Assembly (NCBI GenBank): GCA_002344885.1
Contig: DDUQ01000007.1
Coordinates: 1-16,526, forward strand
DNA length: 16,526 nt
Direction: 5' to 3'
Source: Comamonadaceae bacterium UBA2334
Lineage (GTDB): Bacteria; Pseudomonadota; Gammaproteobacteria; Burkholderiales; Burkholderiaceae_C
Of the stretch, positions 1 to 7,159 are shown piece by piece. The notes beneath the pieces were generated by a model that searched no databases, was not told the origin of the DNA, and worked only from the letters and a program-made list of their open reading frames with translations. The translations under genes were made by a program, and so were the position numbers. How positions within the stretch are numbered: the stretch's first letter is position 1; every line of letters starts with the position of its first letter.

Positions 1-308
1 ATGCCTGCCGCATGGGCCTGATCGACCATTGCGACACCGAGCCTCGCGAGGGCCTGGAGGCCCGCAGCGTGGCACGCGCGCTGGCGCTGGCCGCTGCCAG
101 CGATGCGGTGGATCGATTGGCCGCCAAGCAGGCGCGGCGCGCGGCTGACGAGGCGCGGTGCCCATTGGCCACTTACCGTGAGCAGGAGCTGGCCCGTATG
201 CGTCGCAATTTTTTCGGCTTTGACCCGAGCTACCATGTGGCCCGCCACCACTTTGTCCACAAACTGCCGCATGCCTGGACACCACGGCACCTGGCCACCC
301 ACCGCTGA
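1..308 (+). CDS. hypX: Hydrogenase maturation protein HypX (HoxX), C-terminal fragment
   Basis: The reading frame is open at the left edge (first full codon at position 3) and ends with TGA at 306-308, so only about the last 101 residues are present. HypX proteins combine an N-terminal formyltransferase-like domain with a C-terminal enoyl-CoA hydratase-like domain. They are known to make the active-site CO ligand of [NiFe] hydrogenases under aerobic conditions. The visible part is the extreme C-terminus, with the Arg-rich helix ending in ARMRRNFFGFDPSYHVARHH, which I recognise as the HypX tail. Neither catalytic domain can be assessed. The identification is reinforced by context: in Cupriavidus necator hypX is directly followed by hoxA, as here, with a gap of only 6 bases. 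The Met at position 12 is internal and should not be taken as a start. Confidence 0.8.
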   Translation, partial: ACRMGLIDHCDTEPREGLEARSVARALALAAASDAVDRLAAKQARRAADEARCPLATYREQELARMRRNFFGFDPSYHVARHHFVHKLPHAWTPRHLATHR

Positions 309-314
309 CACGCC

Positions 315-1766
315 GTGAACCCGCACGACACAGACGATTCCCTGCCCACCGTGCTGGTGGTGGACGATGAGGTGCGCTCGCAAGATGCCATTCGGCGCAC
401 GCTGGATGAAGATTTCACCGTGTTCACCGCCAGCAGTGCCGACGAAGCACTGGGGTTGCTGGAGCGCCAGCCGGTCAGCGTCATTTTGTGTGATCAGCGC
501 ATGCCGGGGGTCACCGGCGTGGTGTTTTTGAAAGAAGTGCGCGAGAGGTGGCCCAACGTGGTGCGCATTCTCATTTCGGGTTACACCGACAGCCAGGACA
601 TCATTGCCGGCATCAACGAGGCAGGCATTTACCAGTACATCCTCAAGCCATGGTCGCCTGACCATTTGCTGGATTCGGTGCGCAATGCCATCGAGGCGCA
701 GGCCTTGCAGGCTCAGACCAGCCGACTCGATCTGGAGTTGCGCACCAGCACGCGGGTGTTGCGTCAACGCACGGCCGGCCAGGTGGCCCGTGTGCGCCAG
801 CATTTCGGGTTCGACAGCATCGTTCGGGCACCGGGTAGTCCGCTGGATGCGGTGTGTGCCATGGCCCAGCGCGTGGCACGTTTCGACATCCCGGTGCTGG
901 TGCTGGGGGAGTCGGGCACGGGCAAGGAGCTGCTCGCACGCGCCATGCACTATGCCTCGCCACGCCACGCCGGGCCGTTTGTGGTGGAGAACTGCGCCGC
1001 GGTGCCAGACTCGCTGCTTGAATCCGAGTTGTTCGGGCACAAGCGCGGTGCCTTCACGGGTGCCTATGACGACCATCAGGGGCTGTTCCAGCGCGGCAAC
1101 GGCGGCACAGTGTTCCTGGACGAGATCGGGGAAACCTCGGCGGCCTTTCAGGTCAAGCTCCTGCGGGTATTGCAGGAGCGCGAGGTGCGGCCGGTCGGCG
1201 GCACACGCCCCGTTCCAGTGGATGTGCGGGTGGTGGCGGCCACTCACCGCGACCTGGAGCAGCGGGTGGCCGACGGCCTGTTTCGTGAAGACCTGTACTA
1301 CCGTCTGGCGGCTGTCACGGTCACGGTGCCGCCGCTGCGCGAGCGCGTGGCCGATATCGGCCCGGTTGCGCGGCAACTGCTGAACGATGTGGCTGCCGAG
1401 CTGGGGCACCCGGGTGCCGGGCTGCCCGACGACACGCTGGCGGCCCTGCTGGCGTACGCCTGGCCTGGCAACATCCGGGAGTTGCGCAACGAACTGGCCC
1501 GCGCGCTGGCACTGCACGACGGCAGCCAACTGCCCGCTGCGGTGTTCTCCAGCCGGGTGCTGCAGGGTCGTGCTGGTGGTGGCCAGGTACCCGCCGTTCC
1601 CCTGACAGGCACGCTGGCTGAGCGGCTTGACGTGGTGGAAGCCGCGTTGCTGCGTGAAACCCTGGTGCGCCACCGCTGGAACAAGACCCGCACTGCACAG
1701 GAGCTGGGTTTGTCACGCGTGGGCTTGCGCGCCAAAATGCAGCGCTTGGGACTGGGGGCGACATGA
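315..1766 (+). CDS. hoxA: Hydrogenase transcriptional regulator HoxA (NtrC-family response regulator)
   Basis: This 483-residue sigma-54-dependent activator drives transcription of uptake hydrogenase operons. Residues 12-125 form a receiver domain with acidic pair D17/D18 and phospho-acceptor D60 in CDQRMPG. The AAA+ domain has Walker A GESGTGKE at 198-205, an intact GAFTGA sigma-54 contact motif at 245-250 and Walker B D269/E270 in FLDEIGE. A Fis-type helix-turn-helix lies at about 445-480 (TRTAQELGLSRVGLRAKMQR). The length matches my memory of the roughly 480-residue C. necator HoxA. In that system the unphosphorylated form is active and HoxJ phosphorylation switches it off; I infer the same here from synteny. 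The start is GTG at 315, six bases after the hypX stop with no clear ribosome site, which suggests translational coupling. Its stop overlaps the hoxB start. Confidence 0.93.
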   Translation: MNPHDTDDSLPTVLVVDDEVRSQDAIRRTLDEDFTVFTASSADEALGLLERQPVSVILCDQRMPGVTGVVFLKEVRERWPNVVRILISGYTDSQDIIAGINEAGIYQYILKPWSPDHLLDSVRNAIEAQALQAQTSRLDLELRTSTRVLRQRTAGQVARVRQHFGFDSIVRAPGSPLDAVCAMAQRVARFDIPVLVLGESGTGKELLARAMHYASPRHAGPFVVENCAAVPDSLLESELFGHKRGAFTGAYDDHQGLFQRGNGGTVFLDEIGETSAAFQVKLLRVLQEREVRPVGGTRPVPVDVRVVAATHRDLEQRVADGLFREDLYYRLAAVTVTVPPLRERVADIGPVARQLLNDVAAELGHPGAGLPDDTLAALLAYAWPGNIRELRNELARALALHDGSQLPAAVFSSRVLQGRAGGGQVPAVPLTGTLAERLDVVEAALLRETLVRHRWNKTRTAQELGLSRVGLRAKMQRLGLGAT

Positions 1767-2758
1767 ATGTCTTGTGGTTGCAATCGGGTGGTTGTGGCGG
1801 GTGCAGCATGTCGCTGCTGTGCGCCGACACGACCGATTTTCACGGCCATTTGAGCAGTGCGGGCATCGAGTTGCTGTGGCACCCCACGCTGTCGCTGGAG
1901 AGTGGTGACGATGCCATTGCCTGTCTGCAGTCGGTGCTGGCCGGACGAACTGGGCTGGATGTGCTGTGCATCGAAGGGGCTTTGCTGCGTGGTCCGCGCG
2001 GCACGGGGGCGTTTCACCTGTTGGCCGGCACGGGTTTGCCCATGATCCATTGGGTGCAGTCGCTGGCAGAGCGTGCCCGCCACGTGCTGGCTGTGGGCAG
2101 TTGTGCGGCTTGGGGCGGTATCACCGCTGGCGGTGACAACCCGACCGAGGCCTGTGGCCTGCAGTACGAAGACGACCGTCCCGGTGGCTTGCTGGGCGCG
2201 CATTTCCGTTCCGGCAGCGGTTTGCCGGTCATCAACATCGCCGGATGCCCCACCCACCCCAGCTGGGTCATCGACACGCTGATGGCGCTGGCGGCTGACC
2301 GTTTTTCGTCGCACGATCTGGATCCGCTCAACCGACCTCGGTCTTACGCGGACCAACTGGTTCACCACGGCTGTACCCGCAACGAGTATTACGAGTTCAA
2401 GGCCAGCGCGGCTCGGCCTTCGGATCTGGGCTGCCTGATGGAGCACCTGGGTTGCAAGGGCACGCAGGTGCACGCCGACTGCAACATCCGCCTGTGGAAT
2501 GGCGAAGGCAGCTGCGTGCGGGGGGGATATGCCTGCATTGCTTGCACCGAGCCAGGGTTTCAGGAGCCTGGCCACGCCTTCAACGAAACGCCCAAGGTGG
2601 CCGGCATCCCCATCGGTTTGCCCACCGATATGCCCAAAGCCTGGTTCGTGGCGCTGTCGTCGTTGTCCAAAAGCGCGACACCCAGCCGTGTGCGACAGAA
2701 TTCGCGGGCAGACCACCTGGTGGTCAAGCCCGCCGTGCGCAAAACCCGTTTGAAATGA
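1763..2758 (+). CDS. hoxB: Regulatory [NiFe] hydrogenase small subunit HoxB (HupU)
   Basis: This 331-residue small subunit of the cytoplasmic H2 sensor carries electrons from the [NiFe] site through Fe-S clusters. No twin-arginine signal peptide precedes the first cluster motif and no membrane anchor follows, unlike respiratory small subunits. Visible ligands are C11/C14 (GGCGGC), C114 (GSCAAWGG) and C162 (AGCPTHP) for the proximal cluster. Those for the distal cluster are probably H201, C204, C224 and C231. The medial cluster can draw on C240, C251, C258 and C261. The proximal site has the ordinary four cysteines, not the six of O2-tolerant membrane-bound enzymes. A basic tail (about 300-331) follows the cluster domain; in C. 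necator the HoxB tail is needed for complex formation with HoxJ. The ATG start overlaps the hoxA stop as ATGA. Confidence 0.93.
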   Translation: MNVLWLQSGGCGGCSMSLLCADTTDFHGHLSSAGIELLWHPTLSLESGDDAIACLQSVLAGRTGLDVLCIEGALLRGPRGTGAFHLLAGTGLPMIHWVQSLAERARHVLAVGSCAAWGGITAGGDNPTEACGLQYEDDRPGGLLGAHFRSGSGLPVINIAGCPTHPSWVIDTLMALAADRFSSHDLDPLNRPRSYADQLVHHGCTRNEYYEFKASAARPSDLGCLMEHLGCKGTQVHADCNIRLWNGEGSCVRGGYACIACTEPGFQEPGHAFNETPKVAGIPIGLPTDMPKAWFVALSSLSKSATPSRVRQNSRADHLVVKPAVRKTRLK

Positions 2759-2765
2759 GTCAAGC

Positions 2766-4223
2766 ATGAGCCGCCTGGTGGTCGGTCCGTTCAATCGTGT
2801 GGAAGGTGACCTGGAAGTCACGCTGGACGTGCGGGACGGGCGCGTGGACTCGGCCCAGGTCAATGCCACCATGTACCGGGGGTTCGAGCGGATCCTGCAA
2901 GGCAAGCGGCCCGTCGATGCCTTGGTGTATGTGCCGCGCATCTGTGGCATCTGTTCGGTGTCGCAGTCCGTGGCATCGGCCCGCGCGCTGGCAGACCTGG
3001 GCGGGTTGGTGATCCCGCCCAACGGCCAGCATGCCACCAACCTGATGCTGGCCACCGAGAACCTGGCCGACCACCTGACGCACTTCTACCTGTTTTTTTT
3101 GCCCGATTTTGTGCGGCCTGTGTATGCCGAGCGGCCCTGGTATGCCGAGGCGCTGCGGCGCTTCCACCCGCAGACGGGTGAACAGATGCGCCAGGCCACG
3201 GCCATGCGTCAGCGGTGGCTCACGCTCATGGGCACGCTGGGCGGCAAGTGGCCTCACACACAGGCAGTGGAGCCGGGCGGATCGTCACGCGCCATCGATG
3301 CGGCAGAACAGGTGCGTTTGCTGGCCCGGGTGAGAGAGTTCAGGGTGTTTATGGAGCGCCAGTTGTTTGCCGCGCCGCTCGAAGCGGTGGCCACTCTGGA
3401 TACTGAAGAAAACCTGTGGCGCTGGCATGCGCAGGCACCGCTGTCAGGCGACATGCGTTTGTTTCTCACGTTGGTCCATGACCTGAGTTTGCAGGCCGCA
3501 GGCCCGGGTCCTGGCCGCTACCTGAGTTATGGGGCCTACCCCACGCCCGACGGGGGGTGGTACCTGCCAGGTGGCGTGTGGCGGGCTGGCGGTTCGGGCA
3601 CCGTGCCGCTGGACGTGGGCACCATCACCGAAGACGCCACCTGTGCCTGGCTGACGCAGCCTGGCGGTGCGCTGCACCCCCAGCATGGGTACACGCAGCC
3701 TGAGCCCGACAAATCGGGTGCCTACACCTGGAACAAGGCACCCCGTCTGGGCGGTGAAGTGGTGGAAACCGGTGCCATTGCCCGCCAGTTGACCAGCAGC
3801 TTGCCGCTGGTCACCGACGTGGTCAGGCGGCACGGTGGGTCGGTGTACACGCGGGTATTGGCCAGGTTGGTCGAGCTGGCGCGGGTGGTGCCCTTGATGG
3901 AGGCCTGGTTGCTGGCCATCAAGCCAACTGAGCCATTTTGCGTGACCACAGAATGGCCCGACGAAGGCATGGGCATGGGTCTGACCGAGGCCGCCCGGGG
4001 CAGCCTGGGGCACTGGCTGACGGTGCAAGACGGGCGGCTGGCTCGCTACCAGATCGTGGCACCCACGAGCTGGAACTTCTCGCCCCGCGACGCGCAAGGC
4101 GTGCCCGGCGCACTGGAGCAGGCACTGGTCGGCGCACCCGTGCTGCCCGGCGAGCACACACCCGTGAGCGTGCAGCACATCGTTCGCTCCTTCGACCCCT
4201 GCATGGTCTGCACGGTGCATTGA
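2766..4223 (+). CDS. hoxC: Regulatory [NiFe] hydrogenase large subunit HoxC (HupV)
   Basis: This 485-residue catalytic subunit of the H2-sensing hydrogenase binds the Ni-Fe(CN)2CO centre. The four cysteine ligands are visible: C60 and C63 in RICGIC near the N-terminus, C479 and C482 in DPCMVC at the C-terminus. E13 in NRVEGDLEV is the conserved N-terminal motif glutamate. The chain stops at H485, exactly where catalytic hydrogenases are cleaved by their endopeptidase, so no maturation peptide exists. This is diagnostic of regulatory hydrogenases. Residues I62 and F110 match the bulky gas-channel residues linked to O2 insensitivity in C. necator HoxC. ATG at 2766 is 7 bases after hoxB, in the same operon. 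The pairing with HoxB and the missing extension make an energy-conserving role unlikely. Confidence 0.94.
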   Translation: MSRLVVGPFNRVEGDLEVTLDVRDGRVDSAQVNATMYRGFERILQGKRPVDALVYVPRICGICSVSQSVASARALADLGGLVIPPNGQHATNLMLATENLADHLTHFYLFFLPDFVRPVYAERPWYAEALRRFHPQTGEQMRQATAMRQRWLTLMGTLGGKWPHTQAVEPGGSSRAIDAAEQVRLLARVREFRVFMERQLFAAPLEAVATLDTEENLWRWHAQAPLSGDMRLFLTLVHDLSLQAAGPGPGRYLSYGAYPTPDGGWYLPGGVWRAGGSGTVPLDVGTITEDATCAWLTQPGGALHPQHGYTQPEPDKSGAYTWNKAPRLGGEVVETGAIARQLTSSLPLVTDVVRRHGGSVYTRVLARLVELARVVPLMEAWLLAIKPTEPFCVTTEWPDEGMGMGLTEAARGSLGHWLTVQDGRLARYQIVAPTSWNFSPRDAQGVPGALEQALVGAPVLPGEHTPVSVQHIVRSFDPCMVCTVH

Positions 4224-4236
4224 GCCACACGCACAC

Positions 4237-5577
4237 ATGACCCGACAGCGCGACCCCAGCCCGATGGCATCGATCCCACTGGACGGTGTGGACGAGTCCA
4301 CGTGGCTCGATGTGATCCGCAAGATGGACGAGGTGTACACCCGACTGATCGACGACGAGGTGGAACTGGAAAAGAAGCACCACGAGCTGGAGCAGTCGCA
4401 GCAGTTCATCGTCAGTGTGCTGTCGGCCATGTCGGACGTGTTGGTGGTGTGCGATGAGGCCGGTTGCATCGAACAGGCCAACGCAGCCCTGTGTGAGCTG
4501 GTGGGCCGAAGCGAGCAGCAGCTGCGCGGCGTGCGGCTGGTCAGTCTGATGGCCGATGACGCCAGTGCCAGCATGGCGCGTGCAGCGATGGCACGCCCCG
4601 ATGCCACCCGCAAGGGCGAAACGATCGAACTCACCCTGCTGGACGCGCAGGGCGAGGCTGTGCCTGTCGATGCCACGTGCACGCGCCGCCTGGGCAGCCA
4701 AGGGCGCAAGGTGGGCACGGTGTGGGTGGGTCGTCCCATGGCCGAACTCAAGCGTGCCTACCAGGAAATGCATGCGGCCCACGAGGCGCTCAAGCGCACA
4801 CAGCAGCAATTGCTGCATTCCGAAAAAATGGCCTCTCTGGGCCAGTTGGTGGCGGGCGTGGCCCATGAACTGAACAACCCCATCAGCTTCGTGCTGGGCA
4901 ATGTGCATGCGCTGAGAAAGTACTGTGACCGGCTGCAGTCCTACATGGCTGCGCTGGAGGCGCACGAAAGCGAACAGACTCTGCTGACGATGCGCCGCAA
5001 GTTGCGCATTGATCACCTGCTGGCCGACCTGCCTTCGCTGATGGAAGGCACCTTGGAAGGTGCGCAGCGCACGGTTGACATCGTGCACAGCCTGAAGTGC
5101 TTCTCGGCAGTAGATTCGGACGTGCGCGAGCCCGTCAACCTGGTGGACGTGGTGGGCCGTGCCATCCACTGGGTGCAAACCGGCTACCCGAAGGCCGTGA
5201 CGGTGCACTGGCAGCCTGGCAAGGCTTGCCGCGTATTGGGCAACGCCGGGCAGTTGCAGCAGGTGGCGATGAACCTGTTGCAAAACGCCTTCGACGCGGT
5301 GGTGGGGGCGAGTGTCGAGGATCCGGTGGTCTGGGTGGCCGTGGATGACCAGGACGGTTGGGCCAGGTTGACCGTGCGTGACAATGGCCCCGGCATTGCA
5401 CCCGAACATCTGCTGCGTATTTTTGATCCTTTTTTCACCACCAAGCCTGTGGGAAAGGGAACCGGTCTGGGCCTGTCCATCAGCTATGGCATCGTGGACC
5501 AGCACGGCGGCATCCTCAGCGCACGCAACACCGAGCAAGGGGCGGAGTTCATCATGGAATTTGCCCTGGCACCCTGA
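4237..5577 (+). CDS. hoxJ: H2-responsive sensor histidine kinase HoxJ (HupT)
   Basis: This 446-residue soluble histidine kinase is the partner of the HoxBC sensor and of HoxA. A short coiled coil at about 30-50 (rich in E, K, H and Q) leads into a PAS domain at about 50-165. The dimerisation and phospho-acceptor region has H210 in AHELNNP. The ATP-binding domain has N350 (LLQNAFDAV), D382 (DNGPGI) and a glycine loop at about 408-413 (GTGLGL). There are no transmembrane segments, as expected for an intracellular H2 circuit. In C. necator, HoxJ phosphorylates and inactivates HoxA when H2 is absent, and the regulatory hydrogenase blocks HoxJ when H2 is present. The gene follows hoxC by 13 bases. 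The start at 4237 has no obvious ribosome site, and ATG at 4264 is an alternative that would not alter any domain. Confidence 0.92.
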   Translation: MTRQRDPSPMASIPLDGVDESTWLDVIRKMDEVYTRLIDDEVELEKKHHELEQSQQFIVSVLSAMSDVLVVCDEAGCIEQANAALCELVGRSEQQLRGVRLVSLMADDASASMARAAMARPDATRKGETIELTLLDAQGEAVPVDATCTRRLGSQGRKVGTVWVGRPMAELKRAYQEMHAAHEALKRTQQQLLHSEKMASLGQLVAGVAHELNNPISFVLGNVHALRKYCDRLQSYMAALEAHESEQTLLTMRRKLRIDHLLADLPSLMEGTLEGAQRTVDIVHSLKCFSAVDSDVREPVNLVDVVGRAIHWVQTGYPKAVTVHWQPGKACRVLGNAGQLQQVAMNLLQNAFDAVVGASVEDPVVWVAVDDQDGWARLTVRDNGPGIAPEHLLRIFDPFFTTKPVGKGTGLGLSISYGIVDQHGGILSARNTEQGAEFIMEFALAP

Positions 5578-5583
5578 TGAACG

Positions 5584-5613
5584 CCGGCTGACAGCGTGGC
5601 GGCTGTTGGCCGG
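5584..5613 (+). terminator. Possible terminator hairpin after hoxJ
   Basis: Seven bases after the hoxJ stop, 5584-5595 can pair with 5602-5613 in a 12-bp stem (two G-U wobbles) around a 6-base loop. The following bases (TTGTGTGGAATTT) are only moderately T-rich. It could end the hyp-hox transcript or merely stabilise its 3' end. No other terminator candidate was seen in this gap. Confidence 0.4.
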
Positions 5614-5782
5614 TTGTGTGGAATTTGCGGACGTTATCGGATGAAAAGGTCTTCGCCGCTTTATGCCAATGAATCGTATGCGATTGAATTAATTCAGTAG
5701 CGTATGGATTATGCTGGTCAAGCGGTGGGGGCAGAAAAACTTGTAGACAACGTTGGACACCGCTTGGCAGGCACCGGCGGGT
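5614..5782. other. Gene-free spacer between the convergent hoxJ and small membrane protein genes
   Basis: No reading frame here looks genuine. Roughly 5640-5760 is noticeably more A/T-rich than the flanking genes. It holds a perfect 12-base palindrome, TGAATTAATTCA, at 5685-5696. Nearby are near-copies CGTATGCGATT (5675-5685) and CGTATGGATTA. No sigma-54 or sigma-70 promoter could be recognised, and since both flanking genes point inward no promoter is required. It may hold remnants of lost sequence. Confidence 0.45.
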
Positions 5783-6007
5783 TCATTTCGGATCCTTGGG
5801 CCCGCCAGGCTGTGCATCCCCAGCTTTGCGGGCCTTGACTTCAAGCACCAGCTTGACAGCCAGCACCACGTTCACCCCGACCACCAGCATCGCTGGCCAG
5901 AACGGCAAGCTCTGGCCGCTGAGCCAGCCGTAAAGCAGCAGGCCAATGATGGCCAGGCCACCGATCAGCACGGACAGGGCTGTGAAGCTGAAGAAGTTTT
6001 TGTTCAT
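5783..6007 (-). CDS. Small two-helix membrane protein of unknown function downstream of purM
   Basis: This 74-residue protein is not assigned to a family. Two hydrophobic segments are visible, at about residues 8-29 and 36-59, joined by a short loop (WLSGQSLPF). A positively charged stretch (EVKARKA) and a Gly/Pro/Lys-rich polar tail ending in GGPKDPK follow. By the positive-inside rule both ends are probably cytoplasmic. The start ATG (complement of 6005-6007) has no strong ribosome site. It lies 65 bases after the purM stop on the same strand, so it may be co-transcribed with purM. It is supported as a gene by the hydrophobic pattern and by having no better competing frame, not by homology. 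It may be a conserved hypothetical in Burkholderiales. Confidence 0.6.
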   Translation of the reverse strand: MNKNFFSFTALSVLIGGLAIIGLLLYGWLSGQSLPFWPAMLVVGVNVVLAVKLVLEVKARKAGDAQPGGPKDPK

Positions 6008-6058
6008 GGCAAATTCGCTTGACGCAAGTTGAGCAGCGTTGGAAAGACCGTTGACGAA

Positions 6059-6073
6059 AGCAGCCCGGCTGCT
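6059..6073 (-). terminator. Weak hairpin at the purM stop codon
   Basis: AGCAGC and GCTGCT form a perfect 6-bp inverted repeat around a 3-base loop, overlapping the last base of the purM stop codon. On the minus strand the right arm runs into TTTCG, so the T-tract is short. It could attenuate read-through from purM into the small downstream gene, or mean nothing. Confidence 0.25.
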
Positions 6074-7119
6074 CAGGCCACCACCACCTGTGCCCCGCTG
6101 CCCTGTGGGGCAATGGTGCCGATGGTGTACACCGTTTCGCCCGAGGCGCGCAGCGTGGCGGCCACAGCGTCCGCCTGGGCTGCAGACACCACCACCACCA
6201 TGCCGATGCCGTTGTTGAAGGTGCGGTTCATTTCAATATCGTCAATGCCTGCGGTAGCCTGAAGCCAGGCAAACAACTCGGTCTGGGGCCAGCTGCCTTT
6301 TTGCAGGTGGGCGGCCAGGCCGTCGGGCAGCACGCGGGGAACGTTCTCCAGCAGGCCGCCGCCGGTGATGTGGGCCAGGGCCTTGATGCCGCCGTCCGCC
6401 GTGGGGTGGGCTGCCAGCGCAGCCAGCACGTTTTTCACGTACAGGCGGGTGGGCTCCATGATGGCAGCCTTGAACGGCTTGCCGTCCAGCGTGGCCGGTA
6501 CGGTGCCCGCCTCTTCGGCGCGTGCAATGCACTTGCGCACCAGGCTGAAGCCGTTGGAGTGCACACCGGCCGAGGCCAGTCCCAACACCACGTCGCCAGC
6601 CTGCACTTCTGAGCCGGTGAGGATTTTGCTTTTCTCGACCGCGCCCACGCAGAAACCGGCCAGGTCGTATTCGCCAGCGGGGTACATGCCGGGCATTTCA
6701 GCGGTTTCGCCGCCAATGAGAGCACAGCCGCTCAGTTCGCAACCCTTGGCAATGCCACCCACCACGGCGGCGGCGGTGTCCACGTCGAGCTTGCCGCAGG
6801 CAAAGTAGTCCAGGAAGAACAGGGGTTCGGCACCCTGCACCAGCACGTCGTTCACGCTCATGCCCACCAGGTCGATGCCCACTGTGTCGTGCATGTTCCA
6901 TTCGAACGCCAGTTTCAGCTTGGTGCCCACGCCGTCGGTGCCGCTGACCAACACGGGCTCTGTGTAGCGCTTGGGCACTTCGAACAGCGCGCCGAAGCCG
7001 CCAATGCCGGCCAGCACACCTTCGCGCATGGTCTTCTTGGCCAGCGGCTTGATGCGTTCGACCAGCGCATCGCCGGCGTCGATATCGACGCCGGCATCTT
7101 TGTAGGAAATGGATGACAC
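6073..7119 (-). CDS. purM: Phosphoribosylformylglycinamidine cyclo-ligase (AIR synthetase) PurM
   Basis: PurM converts formylglycinamidine ribonucleotide plus ATP to aminoimidazole ribonucleotide, step five of purine synthesis, in the cytoplasm. The 348-residue length is typical. Recognisable motifs are SYKDAGVDIDAGDALVERIK at the N-terminus, GIGGFGALFE, VSGTDGVGTKLKLA, DYFACGKLD, IGGETAEMPGMYPAGEYDL, GLASAGVHSNGFSLVR, HITGGGLLENVPR and FNNGIGM. The frame is open further upstream to 7254. The true start is taken as GTG at 7119 because the family sequence begins there. In addition, GGAG lies 6 bases upstream, and a TAAAAT -10 element sits just before it. The gene is divergent from the PerM-family gene. 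Its residues resemble Comamonadaceae PurM from memory, and the codon use differs from the genes to its right. Confidence 0.95.
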   Translation of the reverse strand: MSSISYKDAGVDIDAGDALVERIKPLAKKTMREGVLAGIGGFGALFEVPKRYTEPVLVSGTDGVGTKLKLAFEWNMHDTVGIDLVGMSVNDVLVQGAEPLFFLDYFACGKLDVDTAAAVVGGIAKGCELSGCALIGGETAEMPGMYPAGEYDLAGFCVGAVEKSKILTGSEVQAGDVVLGLASAGVHSNGFSLVRKCIARAEEAGTVPATLDGKPFKAAIMEPTRLYVKNVLAALAAHPTADGGIKALAHITGGGLLENVPRVLPDGLAAHLQKGSWPQTELFAWLQATAGIDDIEMNRTFNNGIGMVVVVSAAQADAVAATLRASGETVYTIGTIAPQGSGAQVVVA

Positions 7120-7147
7120 GCCCGGCTCCAGAAGCAAAAAGTGCGCT

Positions 7148-7153
7148 ATTTTA
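7148..7153 (-). promoter_or_regulatory. Probable -10 element of the purM promoter
   Basis: The minus strand reads GGTAAAATAGCGC here. TAAAAT matches the sigma-70 -10 consensus at five of six bases and would place transcription start about 20 bases before the purM GTG. No good -35 element at 16-18 bp spacing is visible. That region would lie inside the first codons of the divergent perM-type gene. Confidence 0.45.
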
Positions 7154-7159
7154 CCGCCT

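Noticed and set aside
12..308. Stand-alone small gene starting at ATG 12
   Set aside because: The frame is open to the window edge and the residues match the HypX C-terminus, so it is a fragment of a larger gene.
1298..3055. 585-codon open frame on the minus strand across hoxA, hoxB and hoxC
   Set aside because: Low-complexity Arg/Ser/Thr/Gln-rich composition with no family features. It is antisense to three well-recognised genes and results from high-GC codon bias.
1763..4223. Energy-conserving uptake hydrogenase hupSL/hoxKG
   Set aside because: There is no twin-arginine signal peptide or anchor in the small subunit, no C-terminal maturation peptide in the large subunit, and it is flanked by hoxA and hoxJ.
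3919..5538. 539-codon minus-strand open frame opposite hoxC/hoxJ
   Set aside because: His/Gln/Arg-rich antisense shadow; HoxC and HoxJ motifs occupy the other strand throughout.
5578..5782. Sigma-54 promoter or small gene in the hoxJ downstream gap
   Set aside because: No TGGCAC-N5-TTGC match and no plausible reading frame; flanking genes converge here.
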